Positions 34,043 to 42,881 of a stretch of 64,000 bases of DNA are shown piece after piece. Below the pieces are notes generated by a model. That model was not told the DNA's origin and made no database searches. It was given only the letters and a program-made list of their open reading frames with translations. Positions within the stretch are counted from its first letter, which is position 1. The number at the start of each line of letters is the position of its first letter. This stretch comes from Actinomycetes bacterium (lineage in GTDB: Bacteria; Actinomycetota; Acidimicrobiia; Acidimicrobiales; RAAP-2): positions 8,518 to 72,517 of the forward strand of contig JAJZDI010000001.1 in assembly GCA_021806045.1 (NCBI GenBank). The letters are read 5' to 3'. Made by a program: the position numbers and the translations under genes.

Positions 34043-35371
34043 ATGCCCGAGGTCCTGCTCAAGGGTGGTCGGCTCATCGACGGAACCGGTGGGCCGGTCC
34101 GACCGGACACGTCGGTCCTGCTCGGCGGTGACCGGATCGTCGCCGTCGGCGCCGACGCCGACGCGGCCGCCGGCCGGCCCGAAGGGGACGTCGAGGTGGT
34201 CGACGTCACCGGCCTCACGGTCATGCCCGGCCTCATCGACGCCCACTGCCACGTCACCCTGGGCGAGCCGGCTTCCAACGACGAGCTCTTCCACCACCGG
34301 GACCCGGCATTCACCGCGCTGCTGGCCGCGTTCAACGTCGGCAAGGTGCTCCGGGCCGGCGTGACCAGCTTCGTCGACGTCGACGGCCTGTTCGACGTGG
34401 GCATCGCCCTGCGCAACGCCATCGATGCCGGCATGGTCGAGGGGCCGACGATGAAGTCGGGCAGCTACGCGCTCATGACCTCGGTCGGCGGCACCGCCGG
34501 GCACATGATCCCGGACCGGGGGACGGCCGGCTACGCCGAGGTCGTCCGTTCGAAGGACGAGATGGTCCAGGTCACCCGCCGCCACATCAAGAACGGGGCC
34601 GACCAGATCAAGATCCATGCCACCGGCAACATCCCCAGCCGCAAGGGCGAGGCCCAGGTGTGGACGCTCGAGGAGCTGCGCATCGTGTGCGACACCGCCC
34701 ACGACCTCGGCGTTCCCGTCAGCGCCCACTGCCGGGGATCGGCGTGCACCCGCGATGCCGCGCTGGCCGGCGTGGACGTCATCTACCACGCGTCCTTCAT
34801 GGACGAGGAGGCCCTCGAGGCGATCCTCGAGCACGGCTCCGCCCTGTGCCCGGTCTTCACCTTCCTCGCCAACCTGGCCGAGCACGGTGCGAAGGCAGGC
34901 GCGACGTCGACCGCCCAGGAGGTGTTCCTCGGTGAGATGGAGCAGACGGGGGCCATGGTCAAGCGGGCGTTCGACCTCGGGGTGCCCATCTTCTGCGGCT
35001 CGGAGAGCGGGTTCTCGATCACCCCGTACGGCCACTGGCACCACCGTGAGATGGAGGTGTTCGTGCGCAACCTCGGCATGGAGCCGCTCGACGCCATCAT
35101 GTGCGGCACGAAGAACGGCGCCATCGCCATGGGGCAGGTCGGGGAGGTCGGCACCATCGAGCCCGGCCTCCGGGCGGACGTCCTCGTCCTCGACGGCGAC
35201 CCGGTGGCCGACATCGGGGTGCTCGGCGACAAGTCGCGCTTCCGTCATCTCTACCTGCGGGGCGCGCCGGTGGACCTCGACCGTCCGTGGCCGGAGCGTC
35301 GCCCGGTGTCCGGCGAGCACGTCGTCAACTGGTCGGCCGTCCCGTTGACGTGGGACCTCGTCCACCCCTGA
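34043..35371 (+). CDS. Amidohydrolase-1 family hydrolase (imidazolonepropionase/Xaa-Pro-dipeptidase-like)
   Basis: 442 residues from ATG 34043; ATG 34025 and 33962 are longer options. Metal motifs: HxH in IDAHCH (His68, His70), IKIHATGN, SAHCRGS and YHASFMDEEAL. The typical final FGTDSG motif reads FCGSESG, Asp replaced by Glu, around residue 320. The C-terminus (IEPGLRADVLVLDGDPVADIGVLGD) is the small beta-sandwich of composite amidohydrolases. It probably opens an amide, lactam or lactone ring in the same pathway. It is divergent from the SDR/ferredoxin operon. Confidence 0.85.
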   Translation: MPEVLLKGGRLIDGTGGPVRPDTSVLLGGDRIVAVGADADAAAGRPEGDVEVVDVTGLTVMPGLIDAHCHVTLGEPASNDELFHHRDPAFTALLAAFNVGKVLRAGVTSFVDVDGLFDVGIALRNAIDAGMVEGPTMKSGSYALMTSVGGTAGHMIPDRGTAGYAEVVRSKDEMVQVTRRHIKNGADQIKIHATGNIPSRKGEAQVWTLEELRIVCDTAHDLGVPVSAHCRGSACTRDAALAGVDVIYHASFMDEEALEAILEHGSALCPVFTFLANLAEHGAKAGATSTAQEVFLGEMEQTGAMVKRAFDLGVPIFCGSESGFSITPYGHWHHREMEVFVRNLGMEPLDAIMCGTKNGAIAMGQVGEVGTIEPGLRADVLVLDGDPVADIGVLGDKSRFRHLYLRGAPVDLDRPWPERRPVSGEHVVNWSAVPLTWDLVHP

Positions 35372-35462
35372 GCGGCAGACGATCGTGCCCACCTCGGCGC
35401 CCCCTGGCGCACCCGTGAACGGTCGGTGGACCCGCGGCCGCCCCTCCTCGGAGCAGGTGCGG

Positions 35463-35855
35463 TCAGAGGTGGGCGGTCGCCAGCCGCTGGCGCCACGTGG
35501 CCAGGTCCACGTAGTCGCGGACCTCCGCGATGCGCCCGGCGGCCGTGTCGACCACGAAGACACCGTTGCACTCGATGGCGTACTCGGTGCCGTCGATCCA
35601 GAACCGGTCGACCCGTTCCAGCAGGGCGCGGTCCGGCAGGTACACCTCGCCCACCAGGTCCCACCGGACCCGCTCCGCCCTGCCGAGGATCGGTTCGAAC
35701 ATGGACCGGATGGCGGCCGGCCCCGTGGCCGGCGGGTTGGGCACGTTCGCGTACCGGGCCTCGGCGGTGAAGCACGCTCCGAGCCGGCCGAGGTCGAGCG
35801 CCTCCACCGCGTCGAGGAACTCCCGGACGATCGTTCTCGAGTCCACTGACGCCAC
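35463..35855 (-). CDS. SnoaL/limonene-epoxide-hydrolase-like small protein
   Basis: About 130 residues from GTG 35855; GTG 35846 has a better AGGTGG site and may be the true start. NTF2-like alpha+beta cone: VREFLDAVEALDLGRLGACFTAEARYANVPNPPATG, ERVDRFWIDGTEYAIECNGVFVVDTAAGRIAEVRDYVDLATW. Tyr, Asn, the VDR Asp/Arg pair and the RDYVD Asp fall where limonene-1,2-epoxide hydrolase has its Asp-Arg-Asp triad. Could hydrate an epoxide made by the neighbouring P450s (inference). Its start codon lies only 20 bp from the divergent SDR start. Confidence 0.7.
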   Translation of the reverse strand: MASVDSRTIVREFLDAVEALDLGRLGACFTAEARYANVPNPPATGPAAIRSMFEPILGRAERVRWDLVGEVYLPDRALLERVDRFWIDGTEYAIECNGVFVVDTAAGRIAEVRDYVDLATWRQRLATAHL

Positions 35856-35875
35856 CTACGAGAGGATAAGCCCAC

Positions 35876-36646
35876 GTGACCATCGCACTTGTCACCGGTG
35901 CCGCCCGCGGCATCGGCAAGACCGTCGCAGAGCGCCTGACCGCCGACGGCTGGCGTGTCGCCATGCTCGACCGCACTGCGGCCGAGATCGACGCGGCCGC
36001 CGCCAGCGTTCCCGGGGCGGTGCCCCTCGCCGTCGACATCTCCGACGAAGCGGCGGTCGAGGCGGCCCTGGCGTCACTGGGCGAAGCCGTCGGCGTGGTC
36101 GTGAACAACGCCGGCATCGTCCGCTTCGGGCCCCTCCTCGACCTGGCCACCGACGACTTCCGGGCGGTGGTCGATGTGAACCTGGTCGGCACCTTCATCG
36201 TGTCCCGGGCCGCCGCCCGTGCCATGGCGGCGTCGGGGGGTGGGGCCATCGTCAACATCACGTCGATGAACGGGGTGGCGCCGGGACCGAACGCCGGCGC
36301 CTACGGCGCGACCAAGGCGGGGATCGCACTGCTCACCCAGCAGATGGCCGTCGAATGGGGCCGGTACGGCATCCGGGTCAACTGCGTGGCACCCGGCCTC
36401 ATCAACGCCGGCATGTCGGAGCCGATCTTCGCCGACTCCGCGGTGCGCGAGGCCCGGCAGTCCAAGGTGCCCCTGGGCCGGCTGGGGAGCGGCGAGGACA
36501 TCGCGTCGGCGGTCTCCTTCCTCGCGTCCGACCAGGCGTCCTACATCACGGGCCAGAACCTCCTCGTCGACGGGGGCGTGACCATGAGCATCATCGCCAA
36601 CCTGCCGCGCCCGGAGTCGGTCGACTCGGTCGGGATGCAGTCGTGA
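35876..36646 (+). CDS. SDR-family oxidoreductase
   Basis: 256 residues from GTG 35876. VTGAARGIG cofactor loop, NNAG, catalytic Ser in ITSMNGVAPG, YGATK, and GRLGSGEDIASAVSFLASDQASYITGQNLLVDGGV. A classical SDR, presumed NAD(P)-dependent alcohol/ketone conversion. It is first in the plus-strand operon; its stop overlaps the next SDR start (GTGA). The region before it is only 20 bp, so its promoter must lie within the divergent SnoaL gene or be very compact. Confidence 0.92.
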   Translation: MTIALVTGAARGIGKTVAERLTADGWRVAMLDRTAAEIDAAAASVPGAVPLAVDISDEAAVEAALASLGEAVGVVVNNAGIVRFGPLLDLATDDFRAVVDVNLVGTFIVSRAAARAMAASGGGAIVNITSMNGVAPGPNAGAYGATKAGIALLTQQMAVEWGRYGIRVNCVAPGLINAGMSEPIFADSAVREARQSKVPLGRLGSGEDIASAVSFLASDQASYITGQNLLVDGGVTMSIIANLPRPESVDSVGMQS

Positions 36647-37383
36647 GGGCGGTCGTCACCGGTGGGGCCCGCGGCATCGGCGCCGTGGTGGCCGACCGCC
36701 TGGCCGCCGACGGGTTCGAGGTGGTCACCCTCGACCTCGACGGCGCGGGCGGCTCGGTGCCCTGCGACATCGGCGATCCCGTCCAGGTCCGTGGGGCGGC
36801 CGAGACCGTCGGTCCGGTGGACGTGCTCGTGAACAACGCGGGGATCTGGCGCTTCGCCGCCCTCGAGGACGTGTCGCCGGAGGACTTCGATGCCGTCATG
36901 CGCACCAACGTCGCCGGAGCCTTCCACTGCATCCAGGCGTTCGGGACCCCGATGCTGGCCCGTGGCGGGGGCGCCATCGTGAACATGATCTCCATCGCCG
37001 CACCCCTGGCCGACCCGGGCGTGGGCGCCTACTCGGCCTCGAAGGCGGCACTGCTCGCCCTGACGCGGCAGGTGGCGGTGGAGTGGGGACCGCGCGGCGT
37101 CCGCTGCAACGCCGTCGGCCCCGGCCTGGTGCCCACACCGGGGACGAGCTTCTACGACGACCCCGAGGTGCGCCGGGTGCGCGCCGACGCCGTCCCCCTC
37201 CGCCGGCTGGGGACCCCGAACGACATCGCCGACGTGGTCTCGTTCCTCGTCTCGCCGCAGTCCGCCTACGTGACGGGACAGGCCATCTACGTGGACGGCG
37301 GTGTCTCCCAGACGTTGATGGAGCTCCTGCCCAAGCCGGGAGGCCGTACGTGGGCGCCGGCAGCCGGGAGCGGACCGTCGTGA
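36643..37383 (+). CDS. SDR-family oxidoreductase
   Basis: 246 residues from GTG 36643, overlapping the previous TGA. Motifs: VTGGARGIG, VNNAG, ISIAAPLADPGVGAYSASKAAL (Ser, Tyr, Lys), LRRLGTPNDIADVVSFLVSPQSAYVTGQAIYVDGGV. It resembles its neighbour but not closely enough to look like a recent duplicate. Tandem SDRs with overlapping starts suggest consecutive or isomer-specific steps on the same substrate. Confidence 0.92.
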   Translation: MRAVVTGGARGIGAVVADRLAADGFEVVTLDLDGAGGSVPCDIGDPVQVRGAAETVGPVDVLVNNAGIWRFAALEDVSPEDFDAVMRTNVAGAFHCIQAFGTPMLARGGGAIVNMISIAAPLADPGVGAYSASKAALLALTRQVAVEWGPRGVRCNAVGPGLVPTPGTSFYDDPEVRRVRADAVPLRRLGTPNDIADVVSFLVSPQSAYVTGQAIYVDGGVSQTLMELLPKPGGRTWAPAAGSGPS

Positions 37384-38114
37384 CCAGGAACCTCGTCCTC
37401 TCCGGCGGTGTGGCCCACCCCTTCGCGGCGACGTCCGCCCGCCTGGTCGAGCTGCTGGCCGGGCTGGGTGTCACCTCGGAGGTCGAGGAGGACCTGGAGG
37501 CGGGCACCGCCCGCCTGGTCGATGGCGGCTACGACCTGGTCACCGTGAACGCGCTCCGCTGGCGCATGCTGCCCGAACGCTACGCCCCCCAGCGCGCTGC
37601 CCATGCCTACTCACCCTCGCCCGCGGCGCGCCAGGCACTGGCCGGCTTCGTCGGCGGCGGCGGGTCCCTCCTTGCCGTGCACGCCGCGTCGATCTGCTTC
37701 GACGACTGGCCCGAGTGGGGCGAGGTGGTCGGGGGTGCGTGGAACTGGGACCGATCGTCCCACCCGCCACTCGGGCCGGTGGCGGTCACCGTGCGGACCG
37801 GCGCCCACCCCATCGTCGCCGGGGTCGGTGACTTCGAAGTGGTCGACGAGGCCTACGGGTTCCTCGACCTCCAGCCCGATGTGGAGGGGTTGATGTTCGC
37901 CGCCCACGGCGGGGCGGACCACCCGCTCCTGTGGGCCCGTCACTACGGGCTCGGCCGGGTCGTCTACAGCGGGCTCGGCCACGACGAGCGCGCCTACCGG
38001 CACCCCGCCTACCGGATCATCCTCGAGCGGGCCGCCGGCTGGCTGCTCGCGGTGGAGGACGCTCCGGACGCACTCCGACCAGATTCGAGATCCCACCAGG
38101 GAGGACCGAGATGA
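37380..38114 (+). CDS. ThuA-like (glutamine amidotransferase-fold) protein
   Basis: 244 residues from GTG 37380 (overlapping the SDR TGA). ThuA-domain motifs: NLVLSGGVAHPF, FVGGGGSLLAVHAASICFDDWPEWGEVVGGAW, TVRTGAHPIVAGVGDFEVVDEAYGFLDL, and GRVVYSGLGHDERAYRHPAY. ThuA proteins occur in sugar metabolism (trehalose utilisation and glycoside oxidation), with unclear catalysis. Its stop overlaps the P450 start (ATGA). Presence here hints that a sugar or polyol moiety is involved, but this is only inference. Confidence 0.85.
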   Translation: MTRNLVLSGGVAHPFAATSARLVELLAGLGVTSEVEEDLEAGTARLVDGGYDLVTVNALRWRMLPERYAPQRAAHAYSPSPAARQALAGFVGGGGSLLAVHAASICFDDWPEWGEVVGGAWNWDRSSHPPLGPVAVTVRTGAHPIVAGVGDFEVVDEAYGFLDLQPDVEGLMFAAHGGADHPLLWARHYGLGRVVYSGLGHDERAYRHPAYRIILERAAGWLLAVEDAPDALRPDSRSHQGGPR

Positions 38115-39352
38115 CAACCGAGCTGATGGCCGAGCCCCGCAGCGTGACCGTGTCGACCATGGCCGGCGCCAAGGAGGTGTTCCGCCAGCGCAGCATGCGC
38201 CAGGCCCTCTACGACGCCGGGAAGGTCGTCATGTCGGACGTCCTGGTGAACCTCCACGGCGATGCCCACCGGAACCGGCGCCGCCTGGAGAACCGCCTCT
38301 TCCGGCGAGAGACCCTCGTGCACTACGAGCGCGACCTCTTCCCCGGGGTGGTCGAGCAGACCCTCGCCCCCCACGTGGCCGCCGGTCGGGCCGAGCTCGT
38401 CTCGCTCGGTCACGAGCTGATGATGAACCTGGCCGCTCTCAACGCGGGCGTGGACCGGGCCGAGGGAACGGCCGAGGAGACCCACCGCCTCTACGGCTAC
38501 ATGATGAAGTTCATCGAGGGCGCGACCATGGCCCACGCCACCCTCGACCGGGACCAGCTGAGCGCCGAGATCGCCGCCGCCCTGGAGGCGTTCGACGCCG
38601 AGTTCCTGCGCCCGTCGGTGGCACGGCGGTCGGTCGCGCTGGCCGCGGCCGAGCGCGGTGAGCTGGCCGAGGAGGAGGTGCCCCGCGACGTCCTCACCAT
38701 CCTGCTGCGCAACGAGGACAACCTGGAGCTCACCGACGACATCGTCCTGCGGGAGATCGCCTTCTTCCTCCTGGCCGGCGCGCACACGTCGGCCACCGCG
38801 TTCACCCGGACCATCCACCACATCTTCGAGTGGATCCGAGAGCACCCCGAGGACTCGACGCGGGTCGCCGACGACCGGCTGTTCGTCCAGCGGTGCGTGC
38901 TCGAGACGGTGCGCCTCAACCCGTCCAGCCCCATCGCCGTGCGTCGCGCCCTCGACGAGGTCACGCTGCAGGACGGCACCGTGCTCCGACCGGGCGACAT
39001 GGTGACGATCGACCTGGTGGCCATCAACCGCGACCCCGAAATCTACGGCGCCAACGCCGAGGAGTTCGATCCCCATCGCGACCTGGCCGAGGGCACCACC
39101 ACCTACGGGCTGAGCTTCGGGCACGGGATGCACGCCTGCATCGGCCAGGAGCTGGCAACCGGCGTGCTGGTCGACGACGCCGACGAGGCCGACCGGCAGT
39201 TCGGCCTGGTGGCCACGGGCGTCCAGGCCATGTTCGACCGGGGCGTCCGGCCCGACCCGGACCGCCCGCCCGAAATGGACAGCCGGACCGCCCGCCCCTA
39301 CTGGTCGCACTACCCAGTGGTGTTCGCATCCGGCGACGCCCGGGCCTCGTGA
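38111..39352 (+). CDS. Cytochrome P450 (first of two)
   Basis: 413 residues from ATG 38111, overlapping the ThuA TGA, GAGG upstream. C-helix HGDAHRNRRRLENRLFRRE, I-helix AGAHTS (Ala222-Thr226; the usual acid is His225), K-helix ExxR in LETVRLNP, heme loop LSFGHGMHACIGQELA with Cys343 ligand. Length and motifs fit a soluble bacterial P450 working with a small ferredoxin, which is encoded at 32675. Likely oxidises the pathway substrate. Its stop overlaps the next gene start. Confidence 0.92.
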   Translation: MTTELMAEPRSVTVSTMAGAKEVFRQRSMRQALYDAGKVVMSDVLVNLHGDAHRNRRRLENRLFRRETLVHYERDLFPGVVEQTLAPHVAAGRAELVSLGHELMMNLAALNAGVDRAEGTAEETHRLYGYMMKFIEGATMAHATLDRDQLSAEIAAALEAFDAEFLRPSVARRSVALAAAERGELAEEEVPRDVLTILLRNEDNLELTDDIVLREIAFFLLAGAHTSATAFTRTIHHIFEWIREHPEDSTRVADDRLFVQRCVLETVRLNPSSPIAVRRALDEVTLQDGTVLRPGDMVTIDLVAINRDPEIYGANAEEFDPHRDLAEGTTTYGLSFGHGMHACIGQELATGVLVDDADEADRQFGLVATGVQAMFDRGVRPDPDRPPEMDSRTARPYWSHYPVVFASGDARAS

Positions 39353-40179
39353 CCGCCCGCCGACTGTCACTGGCCGCCGGAACCCTGCGCCGGTCCCGGC
39401 GACCCGACGGGGTGCGCGCCGCCGCCGCCGTCGGGTTCGATGCCGTCGGCGTCCGGTTCGACGTCGACCCGCCGTCTCCCGCCGACCTGGACGACCTGCG
39501 CCGGGTGCTGGCCGACACCGGTCTGTCCGTGCTCGACCTGGAGGTGGTCCGGATCGTGCCGGGGGACGACGCCGACGCGACGCGGCGGCTGGTCGACCAG
39601 GGCGCGGAGGTCGGAGCCGAGTTCCTGCTGGTGGTGAGCGACGATCCGGACCGTGCCCGCACGATCGACCGGTTCGCCGAGACGGCGGCTGTCGCCGCCG
39701 AGGCCGGCATGGGCACGGCCCTCGAGTTCATGCGCTTCACCGCCGTGCCCACCCTGGCCGACGCCCTGGAGGTGGTGGCGGCGGCGGGAGCACCGGCGTC
39801 GGGGGTGGTCGTCGATCCCCTGCACCTGGCCCGCTCCGGCGGTAGTCCCGGCGATGTCGCCTCCACCGATCCGCGGCTCCTGCCCTACGCACAGCTGTGC
39901 GACGCGCCGGGTGACGCACCGGGCGATCCGACGGATGCCTCCCTGCTGGCCGACGAAGCGCGCCATGGCCGGCTCCTCCCCGGCAGCGGCGATCTCCCGC
40001 TCGGCGAGCTGGTGGCGGCGCTCCCACCGGTGCCCCTCAGCGTCGAGATCCTCTCCGACGTCTTCGACGCGCTCCCGGCCGCCGACGTGGCCCGTCGGGC
40101 CATCGGGGCGACCAGGCGGCTGCTGGACGGCGAGGTTGCCGCCCGGGGGCCGGCGTCGACGGTGCGGGCGACCCGATGA
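39349..40179 (+). CDS. Xylose-isomerase-like TIM-barrel protein (sugar phosphate isomerase/epimerase family)
   Basis: 276 residues from GTG 39349, overlapping the P450 TGA. AP-endonuclease-2-like barrel pattern: LSLAAGTLRRSRRPDGVRAAAAVGFDAVGVRFD, VGAEFLLVVSDDPDRARTIDRFAETAAVAAEAGMGTALEFMRFT, GVVVDPLHLARSGGSPGDVA, and SVEILSD. Acidic and His metal ligands are plausible in LEFMRF and VVVDPLHL. It may isomerise or epimerise a sugar-like intermediate. Flanked by the two P450s, so pathway-linked. Confidence 0.8.
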   Translation: MTARRLSLAAGTLRRSRRPDGVRAAAAVGFDAVGVRFDVDPPSPADLDDLRRVLADTGLSVLDLEVVRIVPGDDADATRRLVDQGAEVGAEFLLVVSDDPDRARTIDRFAETAAVAAEAGMGTALEFMRFTAVPTLADALEVVAAAGAPASGVVVDPLHLARSGGSPGDVASTDPRLLPYAQLCDAPGDAPGDPTDASLLADEARHGRLLPGSGDLPLGELVAALPPVPLSVEILSDVFDALPAADVARRAIGATRRLLDGEVAARGPASTVRATR

Positions 40180-40204
40180 AGCGGGCGGGAGGAGGAGCAG
40201 AGGG

Positions 40205-41458
40205 ATGACGCACCCCATCGAACCCGGCAGCGGCGGACCCGGCAGCGGCGAACCCGTCGTCCTGTCGACGTTCGCCGACGCCCGGGAGGCGTTCAGGTGC
40301 CGTGACCTGCGCCAGGCCCTCTACGACGAAGGGCACCTGCTCATGTCGGGGGTGATCGTCAACCTCCACGGTCCCGCACATCGAGACCGCCGGCGGCTGG
40401 AGAACCGGCTCTTCCGTCGGGACACCTTCCTCTACTACCAGCGGGAGGTCATTCCCCGGGCCATCGGCGAGGTCCTGGCCCCGTCGCTGGCCGAGGGGCG
40501 TGACGACCTCCTCCCCATGGCACGGCGGACCATGATGAACCTGTCGGCAGCGATCGCCGGTGTCGACCTGCCGGCCGGGACGGGCGCCGAGTTCGACCGG
40601 CTGTACGGGCTCATGCTCCGGTTGCAGCGCGGGTCCACCCTCGTCCATGCCACCGGCGACAAGCGGGCCCTCGAAGCCGACGGCCAGGCCGCGTTGGCGG
40701 AGTTCGACGAGGAGTTCCTGCGCCCGTCCGCCGCCCGTCGCCGCGCCCTGATCGACCGGTGGCGCGCCGGTGACCTGGCCGAGGACGACCTGCCGCGTGA
40801 CGTGCTGACCACGTTGCTGCGCAACCAGGACGACCTGGACCTGCCCCCCGACGTGGTGCGCCGGGAGGTGGCCTACTTCCCCTGGGTGGGGTCCTTCTCG
40901 ACGTCCGACGCGTTCGTCCACGCCATGGGCCACGTCTTCGAGTGGCTCGATCGCCACCCGGAGGACAGAGGCCTGCTCCGCCGCGACGAGCCACTCCTGC
41001 AGAGGTTCGTCCACGAGTCGCTGCGACTCCACCCGGCGAGCCCCGAGTCGCGCCGGGTGGCGGTGGCCGACGTCGAACTGCGTGGCGGCGTCACCATCCC
41101 CCAGGGTGCCAGCGTGGTGATCGACCTGGCGGCGGCCAACCGGGACCCGGACCTCTACGGCCCGACGGCCGACGAGTTCGACCCGTTCCGCCAGCTGCCC
41201 GAGGAAGCCGCACCGTGGGGGTTGACCTTCGGGACCGGGTTCCACGCGTGCCTGGGCCAGGAACTGGCCGGCGGGCTGGCCCCCGAGGCGGGCGCCGACC
41301 CCTCCGACCACCTGGCGGGGGCCATCGTCACCATGGCCCGCATCCTCCTCGAGCACGGCGCCCGACCGGACCCGACCGACCCGCCCGAGCGTGATCCCGA
41401 GTCCATCCGGCCCCACTTCGGCAGGTACCCGGTGGTCTTCGATCCCGACCTGACCTGA
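40205..41458 (+). CDS. Cytochrome P450-like protein (second), noncanonical I-helix
   Basis: 417 residues from ATG 40205; strong GGGAGGAGGAG upstream. Clearly related to the first P450: ALYDEGHLLMSGVIVNLHGPAHRDRRRLENRLFRRD versus ALYDAGKVVMSDVLVNLHG in the first. ExxR (HESLRLHP) and heme loop LTFGTGFHACLGQELA (Cys349) are intact. The I-helix reads WVGSFSTSD: Phe231 sits where the acid normally is and Ser232 where Thr is. It may use a different proton relay, peroxide, or catalyse a non-oxygenase reaction. Gene duplication followed by divergence is likely. Confidence 0.9.
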   Translation: MTHPIEPGSGGPGSGEPVVLSTFADAREAFRCRDLRQALYDEGHLLMSGVIVNLHGPAHRDRRRLENRLFRRDTFLYYQREVIPRAIGEVLAPSLAEGRDDLLPMARRTMMNLSAAIAGVDLPAGTGAEFDRLYGLMLRLQRGSTLVHATGDKRALEADGQAALAEFDEEFLRPSAARRRALIDRWRAGDLAEDDLPRDVLTTLLRNQDDLDLPPDVVRREVAYFPWVGSFSTSDAFVHAMGHVFEWLDRHPEDRGLLRRDEPLLQRFVHESLRLHPASPESRRVAVADVELRGGVTIPQGASVVIDLAAANRDPDLYGPTADEFDPFRQLPEEAAPWGLTFGTGFHACLGQELAGGLAPEAGADPSDHLAGAIVTMARILLEHGARPDPTDPPERDPESIRPHFGRYPVVFDPDLT

Positions 41459-41462
41459 CGGC

Positions 41463-42851
41463 GTGAGCGGCCCGGACGCCGATCCGGCGCCCCTACGCCC
41501 CGGCGTCGTCTGGGCTGTGGCCAGCCTGGCCCTGCTCATGAACACGCTCGACGCGTCGATCGTCAACGTGGCCCTGCCGACGATCCGTCGTGACCTGGGT
41601 GCGAACATCTCGGAGTTGCAGTGGGTGGTCGACGCCTACACGCTCGCCCTGGCCGCGCTGTTGCTGTCGGCCGGGACGGCCGGAGACCGCTTCGGCCACC
41701 GGCGTGCGGCCGCTGCCGGCATGGCCGTGTTCGTGGCCGCATCGGCCGCGTGCGGCGCCGCCCCGGGAGCCGGGCTCCTGGTCGCGGCCCGGGCCGCCCA
41801 GGGAGTGGGCGCCGCCCTGCTGATGGCGTCGACCTTGTCCCTCCTCACGGTGGCCTTTCCCGATCAGCGCCGCCGGGCCCGGGCCATCGGCTGGTGGGCA
41901 GTCTTCTCCGGCGTCGGGTTCTCCGCCGGCCCCCCGGTGGGGGGCGTGCTCGTCACCTACCTGGGATGGCGGTCCGTGTTCCTCGTCAACGTCGTCCCCG
42001 GGCTGGCCTGCCTTGCCCTGCTGCGCACCGGCGTCGGCGAGACGCCGAGGGCGCACGCACATCCCATCGACTGGCGGGGCCAGGCCCTCGCCTGCATCGG
42101 CCTCGGATCTGCCATGTTCGGCATCATCGAGGGGCCGGCCGACGGCTGGACGTCACCGGCCGTGGTCAGCGCGCTGGCCGTGGCCGCCGTGGCTGCCGTG
42201 GCGTCCGTCCGGACCGAGCTGGCGCTCCCGGCGCCCATGGTCGAGCTCCGCCTCTTCGACCGGAACTCGGTGCGTTCGGGTGCGCTCGCCGCCCTGGCGT
42301 ACCCGTTCGGGTTCCTCGGGATGCTGTTCGTGCTCAACCTCTACCTGCAGGTCGCGCAGGGTCGCACGCCCCTGGCCGTGGGGGCGCTCTTCCTACCGAT
42401 GTCGACCGCCGTCTTCGCCATCGGCCCGCTGGCGGGGCGGATCACCGCCCGGCGGGGACCGCGGCTGCCGCTGGCCACCGGGCTGGCGCTCCAGGCGACG
42501 GGAGCGCTCCTACTCCTGGGGGCTGGCCCGGCCACCCCCTACGGGGAGCTGGTGCCGTCCTTCGTCCTCCTCGGCGCAGGCTCCAGCCTGGCAGCCACCC
42601 CGGCCATCGCCATCGTGCTCGGTGCCACCCCTGACCGCGCCGGCATGGGGTCGGGACTGGTCAACGCCCTGCGGCAACTCGGTGCCGCATGCGGCGTGGC
42701 CGTCCTCGGCAGCATCGCCGGACCACCCGGTGCTGCCGGCTTCGTCGGGCGCCTGCACGTGGCGGCCGTCCTCGCCGCGGCCGCACCAGCCCTGGCCGCC
42801 GTGGCAGCGCTCTCCGTGCGCCAGCGGCAACCGGTCGGCGCCGGGCGGTGA
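41463..42851 (+). CDS. MFS exporter, DHA2 (EmrB/QacA) type
   Basis: 462 residues from GTG 41463, 4 bp after the P450 stop. The DHA2 signature LDASIVNVALPTI is in helix 1, motif A is DRFGHRRAAAAG, and motif C lies near SGVGFSAGPPVGGVLV. Around 12-14 hydrophobic helices are present. It could export the product or a toxic intermediate of the operon, or import substrate. Last gene of the plus-strand operon. Confidence 0.9.
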   Translation: MSGPDADPAPLRPGVVWAVASLALLMNTLDASIVNVALPTIRRDLGANISELQWVVDAYTLALAALLLSAGTAGDRFGHRRAAAAGMAVFVAASAACGAAPGAGLLVAARAAQGVGAALLMASTLSLLTVAFPDQRRRARAIGWWAVFSGVGFSAGPPVGGVLVTYLGWRSVFLVNVVPGLACLALLRTGVGETPRAHAHPIDWRGQALACIGLGSAMFGIIEGPADGWTSPAVVSALAVAAVAAVASVRTELALPAPMVELRLFDRNSVRSGALAALAYPFGFLGMLFVLNLYLQVAQGRTPLAVGALFLPMSTAVFAIGPLAGRITARRGPRLPLATGLALQATGALLLLGAGPATPYGELVPSFVLLGAGSSLAATPAIAIVLGATPDRAGMGSGLVNALRQLGAACGVAVLGSIAGPPGAAGFVGRLHVAAVLAAAAPALAAVAALSVRQRQPVGAGR

Positions 42852-42881
42852 GCCGGTCGGGCCCGGGAGCGGCCCCGCCGA

